From JAGMCJ01 sp046761005 (lineage in GTDB: Archaea; Thermoplasmatota; Thermoplasmata; RBG-16-68-12; JAGMCJ01): 14,203 bases of DNA. The DNA lies in the NCBI GenBank assembly GCA_046761005.1, contig JBHIFI010000040.1, forward strand, positions 1 through 14,203, read 5' to 3'. The number at the start of each line of letters is the position of its first letter. Within the stretch, counting starts at the first letter, position 1. Under the pieces are notes generated by a model, which saw only the letters and a program-made list of their open reading frames with translations, was not told where the DNA came from and ran no database searches. The position numbers and the translations under genes were made by a program. Shown piece after piece: positions 1 through 7,514 of the stretch.

Positions 1-176
1 ATTGCAGGACAGGGAAGCACTTGCGGGAGTGGACTGCAAATTTGGTCATAGGTATAGCCGAAAGGACTCCCCTTCGAATTGCGGGTTCCAGGTTTTCGGC
101 ATGAGGTGTAACCGAAAGATTCCTCGGCCTGCTGAATGGATTTCTCACAGAAGTTCGCTCCTTGCCATAGCTTCAT
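1..176 (-). other. Possible partial ORF running off the left edge
   Basis: An ATG at 176-174 on the minus strand opens a frame of about 58 codons that reaches the window edge without a stop. It lies just downstream of folC and on the same strand. The only ribosome-site-like sequence, GGGTGG, directly abuts the ATG, which is poor. The predicted peptide is Cys-rich and contains the tetrapeptide FGYT twice, preceded by Ser in one copy and Pro in the other. Within the two FGYT copies the DNA differs only at third codon positions (GGT/GGC and TAC/TAT), which is mild evidence for coding. I do not recognise the family. A plus-strand frame is also open over 2-199, so composition alone could explain the openness. 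Confidence 0.15.
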
Positions 177-193
177 CCACCCAGAGGAAGCCC

Positions 194-1498
194 TTATGAC
201 TCCTTAAGGTACTGGGTCGCATCCCCTGCAGTGAAGATGGAGCCCGTAATACAGATTACATTATTCTCATTGGACAATGAAAACGCCCGCTCAATCGCCT
301 CTGGGACTGTTGCAGTGACCTCTACATCACCCGCGAGCTTTTTCGCCTCCAGCTCAATCTCCTCTGGTTCCATCGCCCGCCAGTAGTCCGGTCTGGTGCA
401 GATTATCTTTCCCGCCACAGGAGCGATTGCCTCCAACATTAGCGAGATGTCCTTATCCGACATCACCCCGACAACGAATGTTATGTGGTCGTTCCTCATC
501 GTCTCGAGAAGCGCGTCCCTCAGCTTTTCCATGCCATCAGGATTGTGGCTAGAATCGATTATCACCGTGGGTTTCTGGCGGACGACCTCGAGCCTAGCAG
601 GCCACTGCGCCTTGGAGAATCCCCGCCGAATCGCATCCTCCGGGATGGCGTACCCTGCATTCCTCAGGACGTCGAGCACTGCGTAGGCGGTCGCCGCATT
701 CTGCAACTGATAGGAGCCTAGGAGGCTGGTCTCGAACTCCTTGCTTGGATCGGAGATCCAAAACCTCTGACCGGACGCATCGAATGCTATCCTCTTGTAC
801 GGGTAGTCATCCTCAACGATAGTGAACTCGCAGCCCCGTTCCTCGGCCGCTTTTCTGATGACAGGATTCTCCTCAGCAGAGACCACAGGAACTCCGGGCT
901 TTATTATCCCCGCCTTCTCCTTCGCTATCCGCTCGAGAGTCTTCCCGAGATGTTCAGTGTGCTCAAGAGCGAGGTGCGTTATCACCGCCACCTCCGGCGT
1001 TATGAGGTTCGTCGCGTCCAATCGACCACCCATGCCGACCTCCACGACTGCAATGTCCACGTTCTCATCCGTGAAATATGAAAAGCCCATCGCGGTGGTG
1101 AACTCGAAGAAGGTGGGATGTTTCGTTTCAGATTCCGCTCCCATCTTCTCCGCTATCGGTCTGATTTTGCTAATGTAGTCGAGAACCCTCTCTTTCGGAA
1201 TCTCTTCCCCGTTGATTTGCATCCTCTCGCTGTACCTGAGCACGTGAGGGGACGTGTACATTCCCACTCTGTAGCCCGCCTCCTTGAGGACGGAGGACAG
1301 AAAGGTGCAGACAGAGCCCTTGCCGTTGGTCCCAGCCACATGCACGGACTTGAACTTCTCATGCGGGTTGCCCAGATGAACGAGGAGCTCGCTCATGTTG
1401 TCCAATCCGAGCTTAACACCGAACCTCTGGAGTTTGTAAAGCCAGCGCAATGCCTCCTGGTAGCCCTCGGAATCGGCGGTCATCTCCCCCTCACGCAT
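194..1498 (-). CDS. folC: Bifunctional folylpolyglutamate synthase / dihydrofolate synthase
   Basis: This is a Mur-ligase-family ATP-dependent enzyme that adds glutamate to folates (and to dihydropteroate in bifunctional members), keeping folate in the cytoplasm. The 434-residue length is normal. The N-terminus (about residues 13-33) carries the FolC signature EALRWLYKLQRFGVKLGL. The P-loop GTNGKGS is at 57-63, followed by the YTSPH segment at 81-85. EVGMGGRLDATN at 153-164, ITHLALEHTEHLG at 173-185 and the EKAGIIKPG block at 194-202 follow. The C-terminal domain has WPARLE (299-304) and DSSHNPDG (315-322); the usual form of the latter is DGAHNP. The gene follows purH by 7 nt and is probably co-transcribed. 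The start is not certain: the ATG at 1498 has no clear ribosome site, while an internal ATG at 1483 lies just after GTGAGGGGGAG. Family assignment is firm. Whether it also has dihydrofolate synthase activity cannot be read from the sequence. Confidence 0.95.
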   Translation of the reverse strand: MREGEMTADSEGYQEALRWLYKLQRFGVKLGLDNMSELLVHLGNPHEKFKSVHVAGTNGKGSVCTFLSSVLKEAGYRVGMYTSPHVLRYSERMQINGEEIPKERVLDYISKIRPIAEKMGAESETKHPTFFEFTTAMGFSYFTDENVDIAVVEVGMGGRLDATNLITPEVAVITHLALEHTEHLGKTLERIAKEKAGIIKPGVPVVSAEENPVIRKAAEERGCEFTIVEDDYPYKRIAFDASGQRFWISDPSKEFETSLLGSYQLQNAATAYAVLDVLRNAGYAIPEDAIRRGFSKAQWPARLEVVRQKPTVIIDSSHNPDGMEKLRDALLETMRNDHITFVVGVMSDKDISLMLEAIAPVAGKIICTRPDYWRAMEPEEIELEAKKLAGDVEVTATVPEAIERAFSLSNENNVICITGSIFTAGDATQYLKES

Positions 1499-1505
1499 CT
1501 TACGG

Positions 1506-3056
1506 CTAGTGTTTGAACATCCTCATGCCTGCGAAAACCATCGCCATGTTGTGCTCATTCGCGGCTTCGATAACCTCCTTGTCGCGGATGGAACCACCAG
1601 GCTGGATTATCGCTGTAGCACCGACCTTAGCGGCCTCATCAACTCCATCACGGAACGGGAAGAAGGCATCTGATGCGAGTTGGCTTCCCTTCGCCCTCTC
1701 ACCGGCCTTGTGACCAGCTAGCATGGAAGCGTCCACACGGCTCATCTGTCCAGCACCTATACCAACTGTCTCCTCACCCTGAACGAGAAGTATGGAGTTC
1801 GATTTGATATGCCTGATTACTTTCCACGCAAAGAGGAGGCCTTTTAGCTCAATGTCTGTCGGCTCCCTCTTCGTCACTATCTTTAGATTGTTTTGATTGA
1901 GCTCGGCGAAGGCACCCGTCTGAAGAAGCATGCCTCCCTTCACCTTCATCATCTTCATCTCCATAGGCTCCTCCTTCGCAATCGGAGCATGCGTCGCGAG
2001 TATCCTCAGGTTCTTTTTCTTCTTCAGAATCGCGAGCGCATCCTCATCGTATTCGGGCGCGATGACGACCTCAACGAAGTACTTGGAAATCTCATTCGCT
2101 ATCTGCGAGGTCATCGTCCGACTTATCCCTATGATCCCGCCGAAAGCGGACTTCGGATCGCATGCATAGGCTCTCACGAATGAATGGTACAGGTCTTCTG
2201 AAACCGCGACTCCACATGGATTCGTGTGCTTGATTACCGCCGAAGCGGGTCTATTGAATTCCCTGAGAATGTCTAGAGCAGCGTCCGCATCCAGGATGTT
2301 ATTGAAGGAGAGTTCCTTTCCGTGGAGCTTCTCAGAGCTCGTGACGGATACCGCTTTCGAAGCGGGGTCGCGATAGAAAGCGGCCTTCTGATTGGGATTC
2401 TCCCCGTATCGGAGGTCGAGAACCTTCTCATATTGAAGACCGAGCGTTTCGGGAAAGAGCGCTTTCTCCTTCTGCGAGCGGAGGTAATTTGCAATCATAG
2501 TATCATATCGGGAGGTGTGCTCGAATGCCTCGAGCGCTAATTTCCATCTCGTCTCCCCGCTCAAGTCGCCGCTCGTGTGAATTTCATCTATCACCGCGGA
2601 GTAGTCACCCGGGCTCACGACCACAGCAACGTCCTTGTGGTTCTTCGCTGCCGACCTTAGCATCGAAGGCCCGCCAATGTCGATGTTCTCAATCGCGTCC
2701 TCGAAAGTAGCATCAGGTTTCGAAATTGTCTCCTCGAAGGGGTAGAGATTGACGACGACCATGTCGATCGTGGGGATGCTTCTCTCCTGGAGCTGTTTCA
2801 TATGCTCAGGGTCGTCTCGGCGGGCGAGTATTGCCCCGTGAACCTTCGGGTGCAGTGTCTTGACTCTTCCATCAAGCATCTCGGGAAAGCCCGTGAAATC
2901 CGATATCCTCGTCACCTTGATTCCGTTCTCCTCAAGGACTCTTGCGGTCCCGCCAGTCGAGAGTATCTCTACTCCCGCCCCCTGCAGACCCTTTGCAAAC
3001 TCGATGATATTCGCTTTGTCAGAAACACTAATCAGCGCCCTCTTTATCGCGTTCAT
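1506..3056 (-). CDS. purH: Bifunctional AICAR formyltransferase / IMP cyclohydrolase
   Basis: It catalyses the last two steps of purine synthesis: transfer of formyl from 10-formyl-THF to AICAR, then ring closure to IMP. The 516 residues match the full bifunctional length. The N-terminal MGS-like cyclohydrolase domain shows STGGTARVLEENGI (33-46), GFPEMLDGRVKTLHPKVHG (56-74), NLYPFEET (103-110) and IDIGGPSMLRSAAKNH (125-140). The transformylase domain has RYGENPNQKAAF (216-227), KELSFNNILDADAA (247-260), the catalytic KHTNPCGVA (276-284), SAFGGI (303-308), GSQLASDAFFPF (457-468) and IIQPGGSIRD (483-492). The C-terminus MRMFKH varies on the common RHFRH ending. GGGAGG lies about 8 nt upstream of the ATG. 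It is the first gene of a purH-folC pair. Many archaea use PurP/PurO instead, so this bacterial-type enzyme suggests a folate-using archaeon or gene transfer (inference). Confidence 0.96.
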   Translation of the reverse strand: MNAIKRALISVSDKANIIEFAKGLQGAGVEILSTGGTARVLEENGIKVTRISDFTGFPEMLDGRVKTLHPKVHGAILARRDDPEHMKQLQERSIPTIDMVVVNLYPFEETISKPDATFEDAIENIDIGGPSMLRSAAKNHKDVAVVVSPGDYSAVIDEIHTSGDLSGETRWKLALEAFEHTSRYDTMIANYLRSQKEKALFPETLGLQYEKVLDLRYGENPNQKAAFYRDPASKAVSVTSSEKLHGKELSFNNILDADAALDILREFNRPASAVIKHTNPCGVAVSEDLYHSFVRAYACDPKSAFGGIIGISRTMTSQIANEISKYFVEVVIAPEYDEDALAILKKKKNLRILATHAPIAKEEPMEMKMMKVKGGMLLQTGAFAELNQNNLKIVTKREPTDIELKGLLFAWKVIRHIKSNSILLVQGEETVGIGAGQMSRVDASMLAGHKAGERAKGSQLASDAFFPFRDGVDEAAKVGATAIIQPGGSIRDKEVIEAANEHNMAMVFAGMRMFKH

Positions 3057-3116
3057 ACATCTTGCCTCCCACCGAGCTGAACAACACGTTCGAAAGACAC
3101 ACGGAAATAGCCCGGC

Positions 3117-3130
3117 GAATATTAAAGGTA
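3117..3130 (-). promoter_or_regulatory. Putative TATA box for purH-folC
   Basis: On the minus strand this reads ACCTTTAATATTC, an archaeal-like TATA element in the 121-bp gap between the surface-protein stop and purH. It lies about 62-74 nt before the purH ATG, which would give a leader of roughly 40 nt containing the GGGAGG site. It was recognised by eye only. No convincing terminator hairpin is visible in the same gap, only a pyrimidine-rich stretch after the surface-protein stop. Confidence 0.35.
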
Positions 3131-3177
3131 TCTCCGAGACAATGAGGGTAAGAAGGGAGGATTCTCAGGAGAGGATA

Positions 3178-5709
3178 TCAAGTCTCCTCTGTCTTCTTCT
3201 CTTCTTCCTCAATGACTTCTTCTTCAGCGCGAGGCTTCCTCTTCGCGAAAGCTATGAACCCGAAGATAACCAGTAGGATGAGGATGATCGCGATCAATAG
3301 GTAAACCCAGGTGTAGTCCGCTTCAACTGATGGTGCGATTGTTGTTCCAGATGCAGGATCGGAAAACTCCGATACTAGTCCTCCCAAATCCACAGCCCTG
3401 ACTTTGTACCAATACTGCGTTCCGTTATCGAGCCCGGTATCTGTGTAGTTGGTTCCTGCTATCAGTTCTTTGTTGATCCTCGTGTAGGGTCCGTCCTCGC
3501 TTTCCGAACGGTAGAGATCATATCCAGCAAGGTCAGCTTCGGTATTTGCATTCCATTCAATAAAGAGTTCTCCTCTTTCCTTTGGTGTGGTGACGGACAG
3601 CCCTGTGGGCTTCGCTGGAGGAATCGTATTCTGTATTTCAAACGTATAGGTGGAAGAGTAATTGCCCATACGGTTGATATCTTCCGCTCCCACTACGAGC
3701 TCGTAGGTACCAACGTGAGCGAAACCGCTCTCCACATAGTACAAATCATTGAGCCCCTCAATCATCGTCAGATTGACAGTTTCGACGCCAGGTAAGGTAG
3801 CTACCACCCATGCTGCGTAAATACCGCTCAAGTCTCTTATGGTGGCGCTTATGTTGACGGGTTCAAGGAGCTCCTGGGGCGAGGGTTCCGCCCTCACGTT
3901 GAGAATCTCTGGCGGGAAGATATCTTGTTCGACAATCTGGATAGGGTTGACCTCCGTCATTATCTCATTCCCTCTGGAATCATTAGCCCATATGAAATAG
4001 GTCACTGTTCCCTCAATGTTTTGAGCAGGAATTTGCCCCAAGAAGTCGTCGCCTCCAATCGGATTCATTGTGATGTTGAACACGGTCTCAGTCACATTGG
4101 TGTAGTTGAGCCATACTGGATCTGTTGGCGCGAGTGCATAGTTATCCGTCACCGTCGCGGTAATGTTGATGGTTTTGCTGGCAAGCGCGAGGGAAACGGG
4201 GATGTGGGCTATGCTCGGTGGAGTTGTGTCAACTATCTGGAGCTGCCCGGGTGAGGAGCTCCGAAGCCCGCTCGAGTCCTCCGCCCAGACAACGAAATTG
4301 TAGGTTCCCAGCAAAGAATAGCTCTGGTTGAGGTAGTATCGCCCGGAAGAGTAATCGTAGCTCATTGAGCTCTCATTGGTCCCGCCAAATGGGTCGGTCA
4401 CATTCACCCATGCGTTCGAAACCGCCACATTGTCCTCGATGACCGCTGAGATGTTTACACTCCCAAATACCTCTTGAGTGCTCGGGATGACCTTCAAGTC
4501 GGAGATTGTAGGAGGCTCTGTGTCACCTTCACTCGTGGTCTGGAATGTCCAGTTGTACAAATCGGGAAGACTGTTTCCAGGATCGGAATCGTCAGTTGCC
4601 GTCGTGGTTATGTTGACTCGGTATTCGGTACCAGGCTGAAGATTGGAAATGGGGTCAAAGGTTGTTTCATTGCCCATCCAGGAGAAGGTTCCAGAAACGG
4701 GCGTCCAGGTCGTCGTGTCATTGAGCGAGAAGGCAACCTGTACTGATGATTGGTTCATTTCCTCGCTGAAAGTTACGCGAATATTAGTGGTAATAGGGAC
4801 ATCCGTTCCAACCGGCGACGAGGTTAGCACCGAAGGCGGGGTCGAATCTATCTCGAAATCCGATGCACTCATATCTGACCCTCTTACCCGAAGGGGGTTC
4901 TTGACCTCTACGTTGACTCTCGCCTGTGTGGAATTCTCAAGCGGCAGAGTCCAAGCAAATGTATTCGGATGCTGGTCAGTTCCTGGTATTCCTTGCGCTC
5001 CAGGTATGGGGGTGAAGCTCAATCCTCCATCCAGCGAGTAGTTTATCCATATGAGTAGCTGATCGTTCGGGAACCCAAAGTCGCTTGGTTCATACTCTAT
5101 GTCATGAATTGAGCCGCCAGTGAGATCCTCTCCACCATCGGGATAGATTAGGTCGACGGCCGGAGGTGGTGTTGGTCCGATCTCTGGGACGATCAGTACT
5201 CTCTGAGCCCAAGCATCACCAAGCATGGTTCCATCACCGTCAACGGAATTTCCTGAGACGGTGAATATCACATCTCCAGTTCCGGGGTCAGGGGCCAACC
5301 AGTCAATCTCCCACATCCTCTGGTCGTTACCATCTGTAGTATGGGTCGACTGGTTTCCCTGTAGATTTACTTGCACATATACCGGCCCTGGCGGAACCGA
5401 AAGGGTTCCTGCCGAGACATTCAGATTGAACCCACCTTGTGCGTTGGTCCCACCGCTATTTGGATCCGGTCCCCCCGTAACAACAACCCTTATTGTATAG
5501 CTCTGCCCTGGAGTATACTGTAGTGGCAGATCGGGGATCGAGACTTGTGCTTCCGGGATGAAAGGCGAGAAGGGGTGACATGTGCAGCCCTTTTCGTACT
5601 GGTCCCATATTCCGTCCTGCGATGCGGTACCCAAGAAACCTATGCTTCCAGCGACAATGAGAAACAGAACAGTAACCATTACCAGTCTAGACTTCTCTTG
5701 AACCAACAT
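3178..5709 (-). CDS. Secreted multidomain surface protein with Ig-like and FN3 domains and a C-terminal membrane anchor
   Basis: An 843-residue envelope protein. Residues 9-30 form a signal peptide or anchor core (VMVTVLFLIVAGSIGF). After it comes GCTCHP at 41-46 and a beta domain to about 175 that resembles the 'choice-of-anchor V'/Reeler-like type (tentative). Residues 182-288 form another beta domain. Residues 290-395 look like a bacterial Ig-like Big_5 domain (TPPSVLTSSPVG...RVTFSEEMN). Three related Ig-like units follow at about 397-497, 498-598 and 599-697; the first and third share NISA and GTY(N/E)xVVxAED. Residues 698-791 are a fibronectin type III domain (PPAKPTGLSV...WYKVRAVD). One membrane helix spans 802-821 (LYLLI-type core), followed by KRKPR and an acidic cytoplasmic tail. 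About two dozen N-x-S/T sequons suggest glycosylation. The ATG at 5709 is preferred because GAGGTGGG precedes it; a TTG at 5721 is in frame. The ligand is unknown. No enzymatic domain is seen. Confidence 0.85.
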   Translation of the reverse strand: MLVQEKSRLVMVTVLFLIVAGSIGFLGTASQDGIWDQYEKGCTCHPFSPFIPEAQVSIPDLPLQYTPGQSYTIRVVVTGGPDPNSGGTNAQGGFNLNVSAGTLSVPPGPVYVQVNLQGNQSTHTTDGNDQRMWEIDWLAPDPGTGDVIFTVSGNSVDGDGTMLGDAWAQRVLIVPEIGPTPPPAVDLIYPDGGEDLTGGSIHDIEYEPSDFGFPNDQLLIWINYSLDGGLSFTPIPGAQGIPGTDQHPNTFAWTLPLENSTQARVNVEVKNPLRVRGSDMSASDFEIDSTPPSVLTSSPVGTDVPITTNIRVTFSEEMNQSSVQVAFSLNDTTTWTPVSGTFSWMGNETTFDPISNLQPGTEYRVNITTTATDDSDPGNSLPDLYNWTFQTTSEGDTEPPTISDLKVIPSTQEVFGSVNISAVIEDNVAVSNAWVNVTDPFGGTNESSMSYDYSSGRYYLNQSYSLLGTYNFVVWAEDSSGLRSSSPGQLQIVDTTPPSIAHIPVSLALASKTINITATVTDNYALAPTDPVWLNYTNVTETVFNITMNPIGGDDFLGQIPAQNIEGTVTYFIWANDSRGNEIMTEVNPIQIVEQDIFPPEILNVRAEPSPQELLEPVNISATIRDLSGIYAAWVVATLPGVETVNLTMIEGLNDLYYVESGFAHVGTYELVVGAEDINRMGNYSSTYTFEIQNTIPPAKPTGLSVTTPKERGELFIEWNANTEADLAGYDLYRSESEDGPYTRINKELIAGTNYTDTGLDNGTQYWYKVRAVDLGGLVSEFSDPASGTTIAPSVEADYTWVYLLIAIILILLVIFGFIAFAKRKPRAEEEVIEEEEKKTEET

Positions 5710-5740
5710 CCCACCTCGCAAGTCAGAACAACTCCCACAT

Positions 5741-5752
5741 AATTGTATTTTT
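5741..5752 (-). promoter_or_regulatory. Weak TATA-like element for the surface-protein gene
   Basis: The minus strand reads AAAAATACAATT about 32-43 nt before the preferred ATG at 5709, which would place transcription start roughly 10 nt upstream of the ATG. The match is visual and weak. The stronger A/T element at 5777-5788 could serve instead. Confidence 0.25.
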
Positions 5753-5776
5753 CTGTCTGGCGGTTGAAACCACTTA

Positions 5777-5788
5777 GATTTTTAAATC
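5777..5788. promoter_or_regulatory. TATA element in the divergent surface protein / acsE promoter region
   Basis: GATTTTTAAATC is a near-palindromic A/T block in the 111-bp gap between two divergent genes. On the plus strand it sits about 33-44 nt before the acsE ATG at 5821, the expected distance for an archaeal TATA box with a short leader. Its near symmetry means it could also drive the minus-strand gene, about 70 nt away. Confidence 0.45.
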
Positions 5789-5820
5789 GAGAGGCTATAT
5801 GCCTTTCGGGGAGGACTCAC

Positions 5821-6597
5821 ATGATAGTCATAAGCGAAAGGATAAACGGGCTTTTTGGATCCGTATCAAAAGCGATAGACAGGAGAGACGAGCAGTTCAT
5901 TCAGAATCTTGCCAGGGAGCAAGTCACCGCTGGAGCAGACATACTGGACATAAACACCGGGCCGGGAGTGGAGGATCCTTCAGGTATAATGAAATGGATG
6001 GTAGAGACCGTTCAGGATGCAGTCGACATTCAGCTCTCAATTGATACGCCAAATGTTCAGGCTATGGAAGCGGGTATAACCGCAGCTAAGGAGACAGTCT
6101 TGATAAATTCCACAACAGCAGAGGACGCGAAGATGGAAAAGCTCTTCCCCCTAGCAAAGAACCACGACTCTGAGATAATCTGCCTCACCTTGGACGAAAG
6201 AGGGATTCCCAATGATGCTAACAGTAGAGCCGAGCTTGCGATGAAAATGGTCGCCAACGCAATGGAGTTTGGGATATCAACAGATAGGATGTATCTCGAT
6301 CCCCTCGTTCTTCCTGTGGGGGCAGCCCAGGATCAGGGCCTGAAAGTTCTCGAGGCATTGGGAATGTTCAAGGCAATAGCAGATCCAGCACCCAAGACCG
6401 TTGTGGGTCTTAGCAACGTTTCCAATAATACGAAGGAAAGGCCCCTCTTGAACAGAACATATCTCGTCATGCTCCTCGCGTATGGCCTTGATGCGGCAAT
6501 CATGGACCCAACGGACAAGGAGCTGATGGAAGCAGCGAAGGCCGCCGAGGTACTTCTTAACAAGAGACTCTATGCGGACGACTTCCTGAGGGTCTAG
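5821..6597 (+). CDS. acsE: Methyltetrahydrofolate:corrinoid/iron-sulfur protein methyltransferase
   Basis: A pterin-binding-domain TIM barrel that transfers the N5-methyl group of methyl-THF to Co(I) of a corrinoid protein, classically the CFeSP of acetyl-CoA synthase. The product has 258 residues. DINTGP is at 43-48, SIDTPN at 73-78, INS at 95-97, LDPLVLP at 159-165 and GLSNVSN at 196-202. With the start at 5821, Asp75, Asn96, Asp160 and Asn199 fall at the numbers I recall for the pterin-binding and N5-contacting residues of the Moorella enzyme. That supports both the family and the start. GGGGAGGA at 5808-5815 gives a strong ribosome site 5 nt before the ATG. The frame is open upstream to 5743 but lacks such support. 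The gene converges on metF with a 4-bp stop overlap (CTAG). No CFeSP or ACS gene is in the window, so a related MtgA-type role remains possible. Confidence 0.92.
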   Translation: MIVISERINGLFGSVSKAIDRRDEQFIQNLAREQVTAGADILDINTGPGVEDPSGIMKWMVETVQDAVDIQLSIDTPNVQAMEAGITAAKETVLINSTTAEDAKMEKLFPLAKNHDSEIICLTLDERGIPNDANSRAELAMKMVANAMEFGISTDRMYLDPLVLPVGAAQDQGLKVLEALGMFKAIADPAPKTVVGLSNVSNNTKERPLLNRTYLVMLLAYGLDAAIMDPTDKELMEAAKAAEVLLNKRLYADDFLRV

Positions 6598-7514
6598 GTC
6601 ACCTTTGGTCTTGGGAGAAGACCTGCGGCTTCAGCAATCTCTCGAACCTTCTCCTCCCATTCAATAGCCATTATGTGTACGCCGTGAACCCCCTTCATGC
6701 TCCTGAGTTGCTCGACCGTCTCCACGGCTATTCTTATTCCTTCCCGCTTAGGATCTGAAGCCTTCTTCATTCTATCGATAATCTCATCTGGAACTATCAT
6801 TCCGGCGACCTTGTTCTTTATGTACCTTGCAGCTCCTGCGGACTTCAGAGGAATGACCCCGCCCAGGATGTGGACCTTTTCCGTCAGCCCGAGATCTCTT
6901 GCCTCTTCAAGCCATCTCTCAAACCTATCGATATCGTATATCCCTTGAGTCTGTATGAAATCGGCACCTGCATCGATTTTCTTGGCCAGGCGCTGAACTC
7001 TGAACTCAAAGGGATCGGCGAAGGGGTTTGCGGCTGCTCCTAGGAACAACTTCGGCTCAACATCCATCTCCTCTCCGCACTGGAACTTCTTCTCATCTCT
7101 CATATCCTTGAGCATTCTGATGAGGTGCATTGAATCGATATCAAACACATTCTTCGAGTCAGGATGATTCCCGAACTTTTGGTGATCGCCAGACAAACAA
7201 AGAACATTCTTGGCACCCAACGCTGCAGCGCCCAACATATCGCTCTGGATAGCAATCCTATTCCTGTCTCTGACAGTCATTTGAACGACGGGTTCGATCC
7301 CCTCCTGAAGCAATATAGCCGCAGCAGCTATGCTCGAAAGCCTCACTATCGCTGTTTGATTGTCTGTAATATTGACAGCATCTGCGACGTCCCTCACAAG
7401 CTTGGCCTTCTTGAGGATAACGTTTCCGTCAGCCGATTTTGGCGGTCCAATCTCGGAGGTGACGACGAACTTTCCCGCCTCGAGGAGCCTTTCCAGATTG
7501 CTTCCTGCTTTCAC
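6594..7514 (-). CDS. metF: Methylenetetrahydrofolate reductase, catalytic flavoprotein subunit
   Basis: It reduces 5,10-methylene-THF to 5-methyl-THF in a flavin-bearing TIM barrel. The product has 306 residues. SEIGPPK at 20-26 holds the candidate catalytic Glu (position 21, equivalent to Glu in the FEFFPP motif of E. coli MetF). NITDNQ is at 48-53, LCLSGDH at 105-111 (flavin and folate Asp), ANPFADP at 162-168, DFIQTQGIYD at 185-194 and LGGVIPLKS at 217-225. The GTG at 7514 is chosen because it overlaps the metV stop as GTGA and follows a GGAGGAGGTGGTG stretch. The upstream in-frame extension to 7604 lies wholly inside metV. It is the last gene of the hdrA-mvhD-metV-metF operon. The MetV partner implies the short MetFV-type reductase, in which electrons come through iron-sulfur proteins rather than directly from NAD(P)H (family knowledge). 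Confidence 0.94.
   Translation of the reverse strand: MKAGSNLERLLEAGKFVVTSEIGPPKSADGNVILKKAKLVRDVADAVNITDNQTAIVRLSSIAAAAILLQEGIEPVVQMTVRDRNRIAIQSDMLGAAALGAKNVLCLSGDHQKFGNHPDSKNVFDIDSMHLIRMLKDMRDEKKFQCGEEMDVEPKLFLGAAANPFADPFEFRVQRLAKKIDAGADFIQTQGIYDIDRFERWLEEARDLGLTEKVHILGGVIPLKSAGAARYIKNKVAGMIVPDEIIDRMKKASDPKREGIRIAVETVEQLRSMKGVHGVHIMAIEWEEKVREIAEAAGLLPRPKVT

Noticed and set aside
2..199. Plus-strand 65-codon frame at the left edge starting with TTG
   Set aside because: No family match and no visible ribosome site. It overlaps the end of folC and an equally open opposite-strand frame.
1118..1516. Plus-strand 132-codon frame antisense to folC
   Set aside because: It lies over conserved folC motifs including the P-loop, so it is a compositional shadow.
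5799..6044. Plus-strand ATG at 5799 opening an 81-codon frame before acsE
   Set aside because: It overlaps acsE in another frame, lacks an upstream ribosome site, and gives an Arg/His/Ser-rich translation with no family resemblance.
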